Assembly: GCF_003287285.1 (NCBI RefSeq)
Contig: NZ_QMIG01000027.1
Span: forward strand, 1 to 55,586
From: Phytoactinopolyspora halophila
Lineage (GTDB): Bacteria > Actinomycetota > Actinomycetes > Jiangellales > Jiangellaceae
Reading direction: 5' to 3'
DNA length: 55,586 nucleotides
Shown here: piece after piece, positions 37,106-46,648 of the stretch
Layout of the letters: every line of letters starts with the position of its first letter
Position numbering within the stretch: position 1 is the stretch's first letter
Notes under the pieces: generated by a model
Seen by the model: the letters and a program-made list of their open reading frames with translations, nothing else
Told to the model about the DNA's origin: nothing
Databases searched by the model: none
Translations under genes and position numbers: made by a program

Positions 37106-38241
37106 GCTGGCACCTCCGTTTCCTTCGCCGCCGCCCACGGCGCGCCGTCGCCGTTCATCCGGTCGTAGAAGGGTGAGCCCGGCCCGAGATCGCCACGGCG
37201 CACCGTCTGCCCGGTGAACGACGACGCGTAGATCGCTGCGACCAGCTCCATCGTGTCCCGCGCGTCCGCGGTGGTGACCGGGGGCGGCGCTCCGGCGTCC
37301 AGCGCGTCGAAGAGCGCCGTGTACTGGGCGGCGTGCCCGCTGCCGCGTCCCTTCGGCCCTTCGGCCCACGCCGCGGCCACGGTGTCCTCGTGCTCCGGCG
37401 CGGCGCTGACGCGCCAGCTCGCATCGTCGTAGCCGTAGAGATGCTCCAGCTCCACGGTCGCGTGGGCGAAGTCGAACCGCAGGTAGCTGGTCTCCCGTGG
37501 CGACAGCAGGCTGTTGACCACCGTCGCCACGACGCCGCTGTCGAACGTGACGAGTGCGGCCGAGAAGTCCTCGGTGTCGGTGGGCCGGGCTCGCCGGGCC
37601 GCCACGGCGCTGACGTCACGCCACGGTCCGAGCACGGAGAGCAGGAGGTCCATCTGGTGGATGCCGTGGCCCATGGTCGGGCCGCCACCTTCGACGCCCC
37701 AGACACCCCGCCACGGGGCGGCGAAGTAATCGTCGGGGCGATACCAGAGCGTGTGGCACACGGCCGTCATCGGCGGGCCGAGCCGCGGGTCTCCGACGAG
37801 CCGGCGCAACGACTCCGCGCCACTGCCGAACCGGTGCTGGAACACCGTCGCGAACCGGCCATCTCCGGCGTCCGCACGCTCTGCCCCGATGATGGTGTCC
37901 ATCTCGGCCAGGCTCAGGGCGGGCGGTTTCTCGCACAGCACGGTGACGCCATGTTCGAGGCAGGTCAGCGCCTGCCCGGTGTGCAGGCCCGGTGGCGTGC
38001 ACAGCACGACCACATCGGGACGCTCGAATTCCAGCATCGATTCCAGCGCCGCGTAGGTACGCGGCACGGACCAGCGCCGGGAGAAGTCGTCCAGCCGACC
38101 GGCGTCGGTGTCCACGGCGGTGACGATCCGTGCCCGCTCGCCCAGCTCGGCCAGATCACGCGCGTGAATGGCCGCGATCCCTCCGGTGCCCACGATGGCG
38201 ACGTCATACGCGGCGCCGGCGGCGCCAGACGTCGTACTCAT
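37102..38241 (-). CDS. Gfo/Idh/MocA-family oxidoreductase
   Basis: A 379-residue NAD(P)-dependent sugar oxidoreductase. The Rossmann fold is VAIVGTGGIAAIHARDLAEL; the catalytic E-K-P is in VLCEKPPALSLAEM; VEGGGPTMGHGIHQMDLLLS holds the active-site His region. It probably oxidises a hydroxyl of a sugar or glycoside (known for the family); the substrate is unknown. It is coupled by ATGA overlaps both to the GH3 gene before it and the PmoA-like gene after it, so these three work together on the same sugar. Confidence 0.88.
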   Translation of the reverse strand: MSTTSGAAGAAYDVAIVGTGGIAAIHARDLAELGERARIVTAVDTDAGRLDDFSRRWSVPRTYAALESMLEFERPDVVVLCTPPGLHTGQALTCLEHGVTVLCEKPPALSLAEMDTIIGAERADAGDGRFATVFQHRFGSGAESLRRLVGDPRLGPPMTAVCHTLWYRPDDYFAAPWRGVWGVEGGGPTMGHGIHQMDLLLSVLGPWRDVSAVAARRARPTDTEDFSAALVTFDSGVVATVVNSLLSPRETSYLRFDFAHATVELEHLYGYDDASWRVSAAPEHEDTVAAAWAEGPKGRGSGHAAQYTALFDALDAGAPPPVTTADARDTMELVAAIYASSFTGQTVRRGDLGPGSPFYDRMNGDGAPWAAAKETEVPA

Positions 38242-40676
38242 GACACGCTCACCTCCGCTGTCAACTCTCTCTCGTCTCCCACGACTCGTTCCGGGCCGGT
38301 CAGCGTGACATTGACGGTATGCCGCACGTCCTGGGCCGACCGGGCAAGCCGCAGCTCCAGGTCGCCCGGTTCGACGATGCGCCGTCCGCTGCGGCCCGTG
38401 AACGACACCAGGTCCGTATGCACGCGGAATGCAACGCGGCGCGTTTCGCCGGGTTCCAGCGGCACCTTGGCGTACCCGATCAACTGGACGACGGGACGAG
38501 TCACCTGTGCCACCGGGTCGTGCAGGTACAGCTGGACCACCTCGGAGCCGGCGCGCTCGCCCGTGTTGGCGATCCGTACGGAGACGGTGATCTCACCATC
38601 GGTGCCGACCTCGGCCGGGTCACCTGCAGCGGACCGAGCCGGACGTCCGGGCCCGTCGACACGGGGATCGTCCCAGGCGAAAGTCGTGTACGACGCGCCG
38701 TGCCCGAACGGGAACAGCGGCGTCGGGTCGATGGCACTGACCTCGCTGTGATGGCCGAGGGGCGGCGCCAGGTACGTCGTCGGCTGCCCACCCGGACGGC
38801 GTGGCACGCTGACGGGCAAGCTTCCCGACGGATTCACCCGCCCCGACAGGACACCGGCGACGGCGGCGCCGCCCTCTTCACCCGGGAAGAACGCCTGCAC
38901 GATCGCACCGGCACGATCCGCGATGGTGCCCAACGCATACGGGCGCCCGGACATCAAGAGCACGACGACAGGGGTGCCGGTGTCGAGCAGCGCCTCGATG
39001 AGATCCTCCTGAAGGCCCGGCAAGTGCAGATCTTCGGCGTCGCATCCTTCGCCGGAGGTGCCCCGGCCGAACAGCCCGGCGCGATCGCCCACGACGACGA
39101 CGCAGACATCGGCGGCCGCGGCAGCATCCACGGCCTCGGGGATCCCGGAGCCGTCGAGTTCCGTGACGTCGCACCCCCGCGCCTCGTCGATCCTCCCGCT
39201 GGTGAACTCGGCGCGCATTGCCTCGACCACGGTCGGGATCGTGACGCCAGCCGAGGCGGCCGGCATGCTCGTACCATCGGCCTTCGCACCATCGGCCGCT
39301 GCCGACTCGGCGCGAGCGACGTGGCTGGGAAACGCATAGCATCCCAGCATTGCGGTCGTCTCGTTCGCCAGCGGACCAACCACGGCGATCCTGCTCTCCG
39401 GAGCGAGCGGCAGCACGGACTCGTTGCTCAGCAGGACGATCGATTCCTCGGCGATCTGCCGGGCGAGGTCACGCGCCTCGGGCGGGTCAAGGTCGACCGG
39501 CGCCCCGTTCTCGTGGACACCGCTGGTGGCCGGCGTCCATGCCGGGTCCAGGAGGCCGAGCTCGCATTTCTGCCTGAGCACGCGGGCCGCCGCCTGGTCG
39601 ACAAGCGCTTCCGGAATCACGCCCGAGCGAACCGCTTCCAGCACTGGCTCGCCGTAACACCGTACCGACGGCAATTCCACGTCGATGCCGGCTGTGAGCG
39701 CGCTCACGGCGGCCTCACCCGGAGATCCCGCCACGCCGTGTGACAGTTCGAGAAAGGACACCGCGAAGTAGTCCGAGACGACCGTGCCGTCGAACGACCA
39801 GGTCTCGCGGAGAAGATCGGTCAGCAACGCCGGGTCGGCGGTAGCCGGCATCCCGTCGATCTCGGCGTACGACGGCATCACGGAGCCAGCCCCGCCGTAG
39901 CGGATGGCCATCTCGAACGGGGGAAGGATCACATCGGCGAGCTCGCGCGGTCCGCTACGCACGGGGGCGTGATTGCGTGCCGCGGTCGAGGCCGAGTATC
40001 CCGCGAAATGCTTGAGAGTCGCGATCACGCCGGCCGACCGCAGTCCCCGCGAATAGGCGGCACCCAGCGTGCCCACCAGATAGGGATCCTCGCCGATCGT
40101 CTCCTCGGTGCGCCCCCAGCGCGGATCCCGGGTAACGTCGACGACCGGTGCGAGCCCCTGGTGCACGCCGACGTCCCTCATCGCCCCGCCGATCTGAACT
40201 CCCATCTGTTCGATCAGCTGGGGGTTGAACGTGGCCCCCCATGCCAGAGGTGTCGGGTAGATGGTGGCTCCGAGCGTCATGAACCCGGTGAGGCACTCCT
40301 CGTGCACCACGGCCGGAATCCCGAAGCGGCTGGTCGCGACCACGTCTTCCTGAACCCGGGCCAGCGCCTTGGCTCCCTCGACGGGATCCACCGCAGCGGT
40401 GCCGAACGGGCGCGTCAGCTGGCCGAGCCCGTGCCGGATGAGGGTGTTGAAGTCCAGGTCAGCATCGGCCAGCGTGTGCTGGTGCGGAGCCACCTCGTCC
40501 CCGCTCGGATCCACGCCTACCCAGACGCCGTACAGTTGACCGACCTTCTCCTCGAGACTCATCGCTGCCAGCAATGCATCGATCCGCTCGGACACCGGCA
40601 GCGACGCATCGCGCCATGGACTGTGCTCGTCGGTCAGCGCATCAGCGACAGGATCACTTCCGTCGTGGGTCCGCAT
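38238..40676 (-). CDS. Glycoside hydrolase family 3 (beta-glucosidase/xylosidase type)
   Basis: An 812-residue enzyme without a signal peptide, so it probably acts in the cytoplasm. The N-terminal barrel includes LAPVVDVTRDPRWGRTEETI, IATLKHFAGYS and SDYFAV, whose Asp302 is the predicted nucleophile. The C-terminal sandwich (LPLAPESRIAVVGPLANETT, LFGRGTSGEGCDAEDLHLPG) carries the acid/base, and a fibronectin-like domain follows. ATG 40676 is chosen because GGAGCGGAG lies just upstream; a TTG ten codons earlier is weaker. It is the first gene of the operon and would split imported oligosaccharides. Confidence 0.9.
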   Translation of the reverse strand: MRTHDGSDPVADALTDEHSPWRDASLPVSERIDALLAAMSLEEKVGQLYGVWVGVDPSGDEVAPHQHTLADADLDFNTLIRHGLGQLTRPFGTAAVDPVEGAKALARVQEDVVATSRFGIPAVVHEECLTGFMTLGATIYPTPLAWGATFNPQLIEQMGVQIGGAMRDVGVHQGLAPVVDVTRDPRWGRTEETIGEDPYLVGTLGAAYSRGLRSAGVIATLKHFAGYSASTAARNHAPVRSGPRELADVILPPFEMAIRYGGAGSVMPSYAEIDGMPATADPALLTDLLRETWSFDGTVVSDYFAVSFLELSHGVAGSPGEAAVSALTAGIDVELPSVRCYGEPVLEAVRSGVIPEALVDQAAARVLRQKCELGLLDPAWTPATSGVHENGAPVDLDPPEARDLARQIAEESIVLLSNESVLPLAPESRIAVVGPLANETTAMLGCYAFPSHVARAESAAADGAKADGTSMPAASAGVTIPTVVEAMRAEFTSGRIDEARGCDVTELDGSGIPEAVDAAAAADVCVVVVGDRAGLFGRGTSGEGCDAEDLHLPGLQEDLIEALLDTGTPVVVLLMSGRPYALGTIADRAGAIVQAFFPGEEGGAAVAGVLSGRVNPSGSLPVSVPRRPGGQPTTYLAPPLGHHSEVSAIDPTPLFPFGHGASYTTFAWDDPRVDGPGRPARSAAGDPAEVGTDGEITVSVRIANTGERAGSEVVQLYLHDPVAQVTRPVVQLIGYAKVPLEPGETRRVAFRVHTDLVSFTGRSGRRIVEPGDLELRLARSAQDVRHTVNVTLTGPERVVGDERELTAEVSVS

Positions 40677-40721
40677 GTGCTCCGCTCCGTCGTTCCATTC
40701 CGACAATTTCCGGTCATTATG

Positions 40722-40737
40722 CCGGATGTTTCGATGA
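40722..40737 (-). promoter_or_regulatory. Candidate regulator half-site upstream of the GH3 gene
   Basis: On the minus strand the stretch reads TCATCGAAACATCCGG, which partly matches the CGAAAC-type sites before the two importers. It lies about 50 bp before the GH3 start, inside the gap shared with the LacI gene. Weak evidence. Confidence 0.25.
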
Positions 40738-40941
40738 ATTCGGCAACGCTATCATCCACGCAACAGCAGTAGATAGTGGATCATCGCTCCTCACCACGCC
40801 AGTTCCGCCTAGCCGGGTCGTCGCAATTTTCGCACATGAACCGGAAAACTGGCCCAACACATCCGTAGCACACCGGCCACAGCCCGGCCGGTGGCCCGGT
40901 GAACGCGACTCACCGCGGCCCTGCCACCGCTCACCAGGCAA

Positions 40942-41982
40942 ATGGGGGCGATAATGGGCGGCATGGACGCCAGCGCCGAACGTCGGGTCACCATCAGCGC
41001 CATCGCGCACGAGGCGGGGGTCTCGGTGCCCACCGTCTCGCGCGTGGTCAACGGCCGATCCGACGTCGCGCCCGAGACGCGCCAGCGAGTCGAGGAGCTG
41101 CTCCGCCGCCACGGCTATCAGCGGCGCACGTCTCGCACGCGCAGCACCGCACGGCTGATCGACCTGGTCTTCAACGACCTCGACAGCCCGTGGGCGGTGG
41201 AGATCATTCGAGGCGTGGAGGACGCCGCCCATGCTGCCGGTGTCGGCACGGTGGTGTCCGCCATCCATCGCAGCACCGAACCCGCCCGCCAGTGGCTGCA
41301 GAATTTGCGCGCCCGCGCATCCGACGGCGTCATACTGGTCAACTCGACCCTCGATCCCCGGATTCAGGACGAGTTGCGGCGCCTCAACGTGCCCATGGTC
41401 GTCGTCGACCCCGCCGGCGGGCCCACGCTCGACGCACCCACCATCGGAGCCACCAACTGGGCCGGCGGCCTCTCCGCCGTCGAGCACCTGCTCGAACTCG
41501 GACACCAGCGCATCGGGTTCATCACCGGCCCGCGCAACCGGCTGTGCAGCAGGGCACGGCTCGACGGGTACCGGGCCGCGCTGGAGTCCGCCCACCTCGA
41601 GCTTGCCGGCGACCTCACCTGGGAAGGCGACTTCTACCACGAGTCGGGCTATGACGGTGCGGCCGCACTGCTGGCCCGCCCCGAGCGGCCGACGGCCATC
41701 GCCGCCTCTAGTGACCAGATGGCCGTCGGCGCGTATGAAGCGGTACGCGTGCAGGGCCTCCGGGTGCCCGACGACGTCAGCATCGTCGGTTTCGACGATC
41801 TCCCCGAGGTGCGCTGGGCGTCTCCGCCCCTCACCACCGTGCGCCAGCCCCTCACCGAGATGGGCGCCGTCGCCGCCCGCACCGTTCTCCGGCTCGCCGC
41901 GGGCGAACACGTCGAGACCCCGCGGCTCGAACTCGCCACCACGCTCATCACGCGCGAAAGCACCGCGCCACCCAAGAGCTGA
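40942..41982 (+). CDS. LacI-family regulator 1
   Basis: About 346 residues. HTH: RVTISAIAHEAGVSVPTVSR, then VVNGRSDVAPETRQ; hinge helix and periplasmic-binding-like sensor follow (DSPWAVEIIRGVEDAAH, GATNWAGGLSAVEHLLELGH, VSIVGFDDLPEVRW). It represses sugar genes and is released by an imported sugar. The recognition helix is identical to that of LacI 2 at 54489. Starts at 40942, 40954 and 40963 are all possible. It is divergent from the GH3 operon and followed by the Dpp-type importer, both likely targets. Confidence 0.9.
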   Translation: MGAIMGGMDASAERRVTISAIAHEAGVSVPTVSRVVNGRSDVAPETRQRVEELLRRHGYQRRTSRTRSTARLIDLVFNDLDSPWAVEIIRGVEDAAHAAGVGTVVSAIHRSTEPARQWLQNLRARASDGVILVNSTLDPRIQDELRRLNVPMVVVDPAGGPTLDAPTIGATNWAGGLSAVEHLLELGHQRIGFITGPRNRLCSRARLDGYRAALESAHLELAGDLTWEGDFYHESGYDGAAALLARPERPTAIAASSDQMAVGAYEAVRVQGLRVPDDVSIVGFDDLPEVRWASPPLTTVRQPLTEMGAVAARTVLRLAAGEHVETPRLELATTLITRESTAPPKS

Positions 41983-42148
41983 ATCTGCCCTGCTGGTCTC
42001 GGCACGGGCCGCGTCGACGTCGATACCGAATACCCGCACGTTCTCGCTGTTCTCGCCGGGTTTCCGCTCGTCGCAGCGGTGCCGTCGACGCCCCGAGCGC
42101 GACCCGGTACGTGGCGCTGCCCCGGGCTCGTGCCGACACATCCGGGGG

Positions 42149-42177
42149 TTGACCCGCGACGTAACACCGCCTAATGT
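42149..42177 (+). promoter_or_regulatory. Promoter of the Dpp-type importer operon
   Basis: TTGACC (42149-42154), a 17-bp spacer and TAATGT (42172-42177) form a good sigma-70-like promoter in the 384-bp gap after LacI 1. The predicted transcript has a leader of about 180 bases that contains both candidate LacI sites. The gap holds no gene. Confidence 0.55.
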
Positions 42178-42199
42178 GCAGCGACAAGCTCGGTAGTTG

Positions 42200-42212
42200 C
42201 TGAAACTTTCGG
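42200..42212 (+). promoter_or_regulatory. Candidate LacI operator (GAAACTTTC)
   Basis: CTGAAACTTTCGG is a near-palindrome of the actinobacterial LacI type, placed about 16 bp past the predicted transcript start. A closely similar site lies at the promoter of the second importer (51175). Confidence 0.5.
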
Positions 42213-42301
42213 CCGGTTCCACGGCGAATTCCGGCCGCGAGCCACGATCTCATCGCAACGGATCCCGGTCCATGACAGCCCGCTACGCACCCGACCAGGA
42301 G

Positions 42302-42315
42302 GGAAAGCGCTTTCC
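42302..42315 (+). promoter_or_regulatory. Perfect 14-bp palindrome GGAAAGCGCTTTCC
   Basis: A perfect LacI/CRE-like palindrome 52 bp before the solute-binding-protein start. Its central CG and GAAAGCGCTTTC core are the classic LacI-family operator form. In the leader it would act as a roadblock. Confidence 0.6.
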
Positions 42316-42366
42316 ATCCCGCGCACACGCAGGAGCTCGGAACACACGGAGGAGGGAGTCTCACCC

Positions 42367-44379
42367 ATGAACCACCAACGCCCCACATCTCCCCTGCTTT
42401 CCCGGCGGCGGCTGCTGTACGGGGGCGGCCTCGTCGTGGTCTCGGCCGCAGCCAGTGGATGCGGCTTCTTCGAAACCGATCCCGGCGGCGAGGGCGATGG
42501 CGCTGACCCCAGCGTCGACAAGGGGCCCGAAGCCCCCATGCTCGCCGAACAGGTGGACGCCGGTGATCTCCCGCCCGTCGACGAGCGCCTCCCGGTCAAT
42601 CCCCTGGTCGTGGAACCCACCGAGCGCATCGGTACGTACGGAGGGACCTGGCGCACCGCCGTCACCGGGGAGGGCGACGGGCCGTGGATGCACCGCACCA
42701 TCGGCTACGAGAGCCTGCTGCGCTGGACACGGGACTGGGACGAGCCCATCCTCAACGTGGCGGAGTCGTTCGAGGTCTCCGACGACGGGCGAGAGTTCAC
42801 CATCCGGCTGCGCGAGGGGCACCGGTGGTCCGATGGTGAACCGTTGACCACCGAAGACGTTCAGTTCGCCTTCGACATCCTCACCAACCGCGACATCAAT
42901 CAGTCCGTCCACTCGATGCTGCAACACGAAGGCGAGATCGCCGAGCTCGACATCCTCGACGATTACACATTCGTCGTCCGGTTCGCCTCGCCGCACGGCC
43001 TGTGGCGGATCAACAACGCCAACGTCGTCGACGGCGATCGGCTGATCTCCTTCCCCAAGCACTACCTGGAGAACTTCCTCCCCGAGAACAATCCCGATAT
43101 CGAGGACGAAGCGCGAGAAGCCGGCTTCGAGAGCTGGCAGGAGTATTTCAACTCCATCGGCAACGGTTTCTCCGTGACGTGGAACAACCTCGACCTGCCG
43201 ACCCTCAACCCGTTCATCGTCGTCGAACCGCTGCAAGGAGCCACCGACCGGGCGCTGTTCCGGCGCAACCCGTACTACTTCAAGGTCGATCCCGACGGCA
43301 GCCAGCTACCGTACCTAGACGAGGTCCGCTACGACATCATCGCGGACGAAGAAGCCATGCTCCTGCGCGCCACCAACGGCGAGTTCGACCTGCACACCCG
43401 CCACTTCAACACGCTCGAGAACCGGCCCGTCGTCGCCGAGAACCAGGAGGACGGCAACTACCGCATCCTGGAGCTCGACAGCACGTGGCACAACCAGATG
43501 ACCATCATGCTCAACCTGCACCACCGCGACGAGGCCGTGCGGGAGCTGTATCAGGACCGGAACTTCCGCATCGCGCTCTCCCACGCGATCGACCGCCAGC
43601 GCCTCGTCGACGCGGTGTGGAATCGCCAGGGCGAGCCCTACCAGGCGGCGCCCGTTCCCGGGTCAGAATTCTACGACGAGGAGTTCGCTACCCAGTACCT
43701 CGAACACGATCCGGACCTGGCCAACGAGATCCTCGACGACGCCGGTTACGACGAACGCGACGGCGATGGCTACCGGCTGCGGGCGGACGGCGGACGCCTC
43801 AGCGTCCGGGTGTCGATCGCCGATCCCGGTCCCGTCGACGGATGGGTACAGGCCATGGAACTCGTCGCCGACGACTGGGAACAGATCGGCGTCGAATGCA
43901 CCCTCGATCCCAAGCCTCGCGAAGCGTTCGAGACGGAGAAGAGCGAACGGGACCACGACGCCACCGTGTGGGTGGGCGAAGGCGGGCACAACGACGCGCT
44001 CATCCTCCCCCGGCAATATTTCGCGTTCGACTTCGAGTCGCACTTCGGTAACAGCTGGGCCACCGTGTGGGAAGGCGGGGAATTCGACGATCCGGACGAC
44101 GTGCCCCCGCCGATGCCCGAGCCGATGGCCGAGCAGCAGCGCCTCTATGACGAGCTGACGGCCGAGCCGGACGAAGCGGCGCGCAATGAGATCTTCCAGG
44201 AGATTCTCGAGATCGCCAAGGAACAGTTCTGGTGCATCGGCACGGTCCGCTTGGAGGGTACATACGGGATCGTGCACGACCGCTTCCAGAACGTCGGCGG
44301 TCCCATGCCCGAGTCCAGCGTGCTCAACACCCCGGCACCGGCCAATGCCGAGCAGTTCTTCGTCGATGAGGACGCCTGA
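42367..44379 (+). CDS. ABC importer solute-binding lipoprotein (SBP_bac_5 family)
   Basis: A 670-residue exported protein. The N-terminus has a twin-arginine RRRLLYGGG, a hydrophobic core and lipobox AAASGC, so it is probably Tat-exported and lipid-anchored. The body is of the Dpp/Opp type (LREGHRWSDGEPLTTEDVQFAFD, then ALSHAIDRQRLVDAVW). This family binds peptides, but in actinobacteria and thermophiles many bind oligosaccharides; the length and glycosidase neighbours favour that here (inference). ATG 42367 follows GGAGGAGGGAG. It heads the five-gene importer operon. Confidence 0.88.
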   Translation: MNHQRPTSPLLSRRRLLYGGGLVVVSAAASGCGFFETDPGGEGDGADPSVDKGPEAPMLAEQVDAGDLPPVDERLPVNPLVVEPTERIGTYGGTWRTAVTGEGDGPWMHRTIGYESLLRWTRDWDEPILNVAESFEVSDDGREFTIRLREGHRWSDGEPLTTEDVQFAFDILTNRDINQSVHSMLQHEGEIAELDILDDYTFVVRFASPHGLWRINNANVVDGDRLISFPKHYLENFLPENNPDIEDEAREAGFESWQEYFNSIGNGFSVTWNNLDLPTLNPFIVVEPLQGATDRALFRRNPYYFKVDPDGSQLPYLDEVRYDIIADEEAMLLRATNGEFDLHTRHFNTLENRPVVAENQEDGNYRILELDSTWHNQMTIMLNLHHRDEAVRELYQDRNFRIALSHAIDRQRLVDAVWNRQGEPYQAAPVPGSEFYDEEFATQYLEHDPDLANEILDDAGYDERDGDGYRLRADGGRLSVRVSIADPGPVDGWVQAMELVADDWEQIGVECTLDPKPREAFETEKSERDHDATVWVGEGGHNDALILPRQYFAFDFESHFGNSWATVWEGGEFDDPDDVPPPMPEPMAEQQRLYDELTAEPDEAARNEIFQEILEIAKEQFWCIGTVRLEGTYGIVHDRFQNVGGPMPESSVLNTPAPANAEQFFVDEDA

Positions 44380-44457
44380 CGCGCTGTCCGCGACGAGCTG
44401 TCAGTGCGACGAGCAGTCAGCGCCCCGACGCCGACGGATTGATCGGGTGATCAGCCG

Positions 44458-45447
44458 ATGCTGAAGTTCGTAGGCCGCCGGACCCTGTACATGGTCCCCA
44501 CGCTGCTGGCCATCTCGGTGGTGATCTTCGTGGTCATCAACTTGCCCCCGGGCGACTACGTCACGTCGCTGGTGGCCGAACTGCGGGGCCAGGGACAGGT
44601 GGTGTCGATGGAGCGCGAACGCGGGCTCCGCGAGCTGTACGGGCTGAACCGGCCGCTGTGGGAGCAATACGTCGCCTGGGTCTCCGACCTCCTCCGGGGT
44701 GATCTCGGCCGCTCGTTCGACCTGCAGCAACCCGTCGCGGAGGTGATCCGCGAGCGGTTGCCGATCACGGTGGCGCTCGCCGGCGTCACCTTGCTGTTCA
44801 CCTGGATCGTCGCGTTCCCGATCGGGGTGTACGCCGCCGTCAAGCAATACTCGATCGGCGACTACCTGGCCACGACGTTCGGTTTCCTGGGCCTGGCCAT
44901 CCCGAACTTCCTGCTGGCGTTGCTCCTCATGACCGTGAGCGTGCAGTACTTCGGCTACGTCCCCGAAGGGTTGTGCTCGCCGGAGTACTGCGACGCCAGC
45001 TGGAATCTCGGCAAGGTCCTCGATGCGCTGAAACACTGGTGGCTTCCGGTGATCGTGATCGGGACGGCAGGCACCGCCGGACTGATCCGTATCCTGCGCG
45101 CGAACCTGCTCGACGAGCTCCGCAAGCCGTATGTGGTCGCGGCTCGTGCCCGCGGGGTTCCGAAACGACGCCTGGTCGCGCGCTATCCGCTGCGGGTGGC
45201 GATGAACCCGTTCGTCTCCACCGTCGGATGGGTGCTGCCGCTACTGCTCGCCGGCGACGTCATCGTCGCGCAGATCCTCTCGTTGCCGACCCTCGGCCGG
45301 GTGTTCCTGACGTCGCTCCAGCAACAGGACATGTACCTGGCGGGCTCGATCCTCATGATCTACAGCCTGCTGACGGTGATCGGCACGATGATCTCGGACC
45401 TGCTACTGGCCTGGCTGGACCCCCGGGTCCGCCTCGGATACCAGTGA
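44458..45447 (+). CDS. ABC importer permease, DppB type
   Basis: A 329-residue integral membrane protein. MLKFVGRRTLYMVPTLLAIS is the typical first helix, LNRPLWEQYVAWVSDLLRGD the periplasmic loop, and YVVAARARGVPKRRLVARY the EAA loop that meets the ATPases. Five further helices follow and it ends LLAWLDPRVRLGYQ. It pairs with the DppC-type subunit 10 bp downstream to form the channel of the importer. The ribosome-binding site is weak. Confidence 0.93.
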   Translation: MLKFVGRRTLYMVPTLLAISVVIFVVINLPPGDYVTSLVAELRGQGQVVSMERERGLRELYGLNRPLWEQYVAWVSDLLRGDLGRSFDLQQPVAEVIRERLPITVALAGVTLLFTWIVAFPIGVYAAVKQYSIGDYLATTFGFLGLAIPNFLLALLLMTVSVQYFGYVPEGLCSPEYCDASWNLGKVLDALKHWWLPVIVIGTAGTAGLIRILRANLLDELRKPYVVAARARGVPKRRLVARYPLRVAMNPFVSTVGWVLPLLLAGDVIVAQILSLPTLGRVFLTSLQQQDMYLAGSILMIYSLLTVIGTMISDLLLAWLDPRVRLGYQ

Positions 45448-45457
45448 GGGAGGACCC

Positions 45458-46570
45458 ATGAGCGAGGGCACGCCCACCACCACGGAGCACTCGGCGTCGC
45501 AAGCCAGGCTGGTCTGGTGGAATTTCCGCAAGCACAAGCTCGCCGTCACCGGGGCCGTCGTGACGGTCGCCTTCTTTCTCATCGCGATCTTCGCCGAATT
45601 TCTCGCCCCGTTCAGCCCCGGGCGGGTCAACGAGGAGTACACCTACGCGCCACCCCAGATACCTCGCATCGTGGACACGAGCGGGGAGAGCTGGGACTGG
45701 GGGCTGCACGTGTACGGGTACAGCGCCGAGCAGGATCCGGAGACGCTGCGTGTCACCTACACGACGGACGAGACGCAAAAGATCCCCTTGCAGTTCTTCG
45801 CCAAGGGCGAGGAGTACAAGCTGTTCGGCTTGATCCCGTGGGATCGTCATCTGATCGGCCCGGCGAACCCGGACGATCCGATGTACCTGCTCGGCTCCGA
45901 CGGGACCGGGCGTGATCAGCTGAGCAGGCTGATGCATGCCACCCGGATCTCGATGACGGTCGGGCTCGTTGGCGTCGCACTGGCATTCCTGCTGGGTGTC
46001 ACGCTCGGCGGCATCTCCGGATACTTCGGTGGCCGGGTCGACACGTTCATCCAGAGGTTCATCGAGTTCGTAATGTCGATCCCCACGCTGCCGCTATGGC
46101 TCGGGCTGACCGCAGCGATCCCGGTAACCGTGGGTCCGGTGAAACGCTACTTCCTCATCAGCGTGATCCTGGCGATCATCGCCTGGACCACGCTCGCCCG
46201 CGAGGTGCGGGGACGCTTCCTCGCACTGCGCAACGAGGACTACGTGACCTCGGCCTGGCTCGACGGGTCGAGCCGCCGCAGGGTCATGTTCCGGCACATG
46301 CTGCCATCGACGACGAGTCACCTGATCGCGGCGCTCACCCTCTCCATTCCCGGGGTGATCCTCGCCGAGACGGCCCTGAGCTGGCTCGGTCTCGGGCTTC
46401 AGGCACCCGTGGTGAGCTGGGGTGTCTTGCTGATCGACGCCCAGAGCGTGCGCGTGATCTCCCATGCGCCCTGGTTGCTGCTGCCCGGTCTGGCGGTGGT
46501 GATCGCAGTTCTCGCACTCAACTTCGTCGGTGACGGCCTGCGGGATGCGGCGGATCCATACCGATCGTGA
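45458..46570 (+). CDS. ABC importer permease, DppC type
   Basis: A 370-residue second channel subunit. Helix 1 follows RLVWWNFRKHKLAVTGAVVT. A large external domain between helices 1 and 2 (about residues 50-150) is longer than in classic DppC. LLGSDGTGRDQLSRLMHATR is the family signature and SAWLDGSSRRRVMFRHMLPS the EAA loop. GAGGGAGGA precedes ATG 45458. It shares the operon with the binding protein and two ATPases. Confidence 0.93.
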   Translation: MSEGTPTTTEHSASQARLVWWNFRKHKLAVTGAVVTVAFFLIAIFAEFLAPFSPGRVNEEYTYAPPQIPRIVDTSGESWDWGLHVYGYSAEQDPETLRVTYTTDETQKIPLQFFAKGEEYKLFGLIPWDRHLIGPANPDDPMYLLGSDGTGRDQLSRLMHATRISMTVGLVGVALAFLLGVTLGGISGYFGGRVDTFIQRFIEFVMSIPTLPLWLGLTAAIPVTVGPVKRYFLISVILAIIAWTTLAREVRGRFLALRNEDYVTSAWLDGSSRRRVMFRHMLPSTTSHLIAALTLSIPGVILAETALSWLGLGLQAPVVSWGVLLIDAQSVRVISHAPWLLLPGLAVVIAVLALNFVGDGLRDAADPYRS

Positions 46571-46648
46571 TCGATCACCACCCACCCGGAATCGCCCGGC
46601 TGACGAGCACCCACCGGCCCATCGAGGTAGCACGCACGAGGAGGAGCA

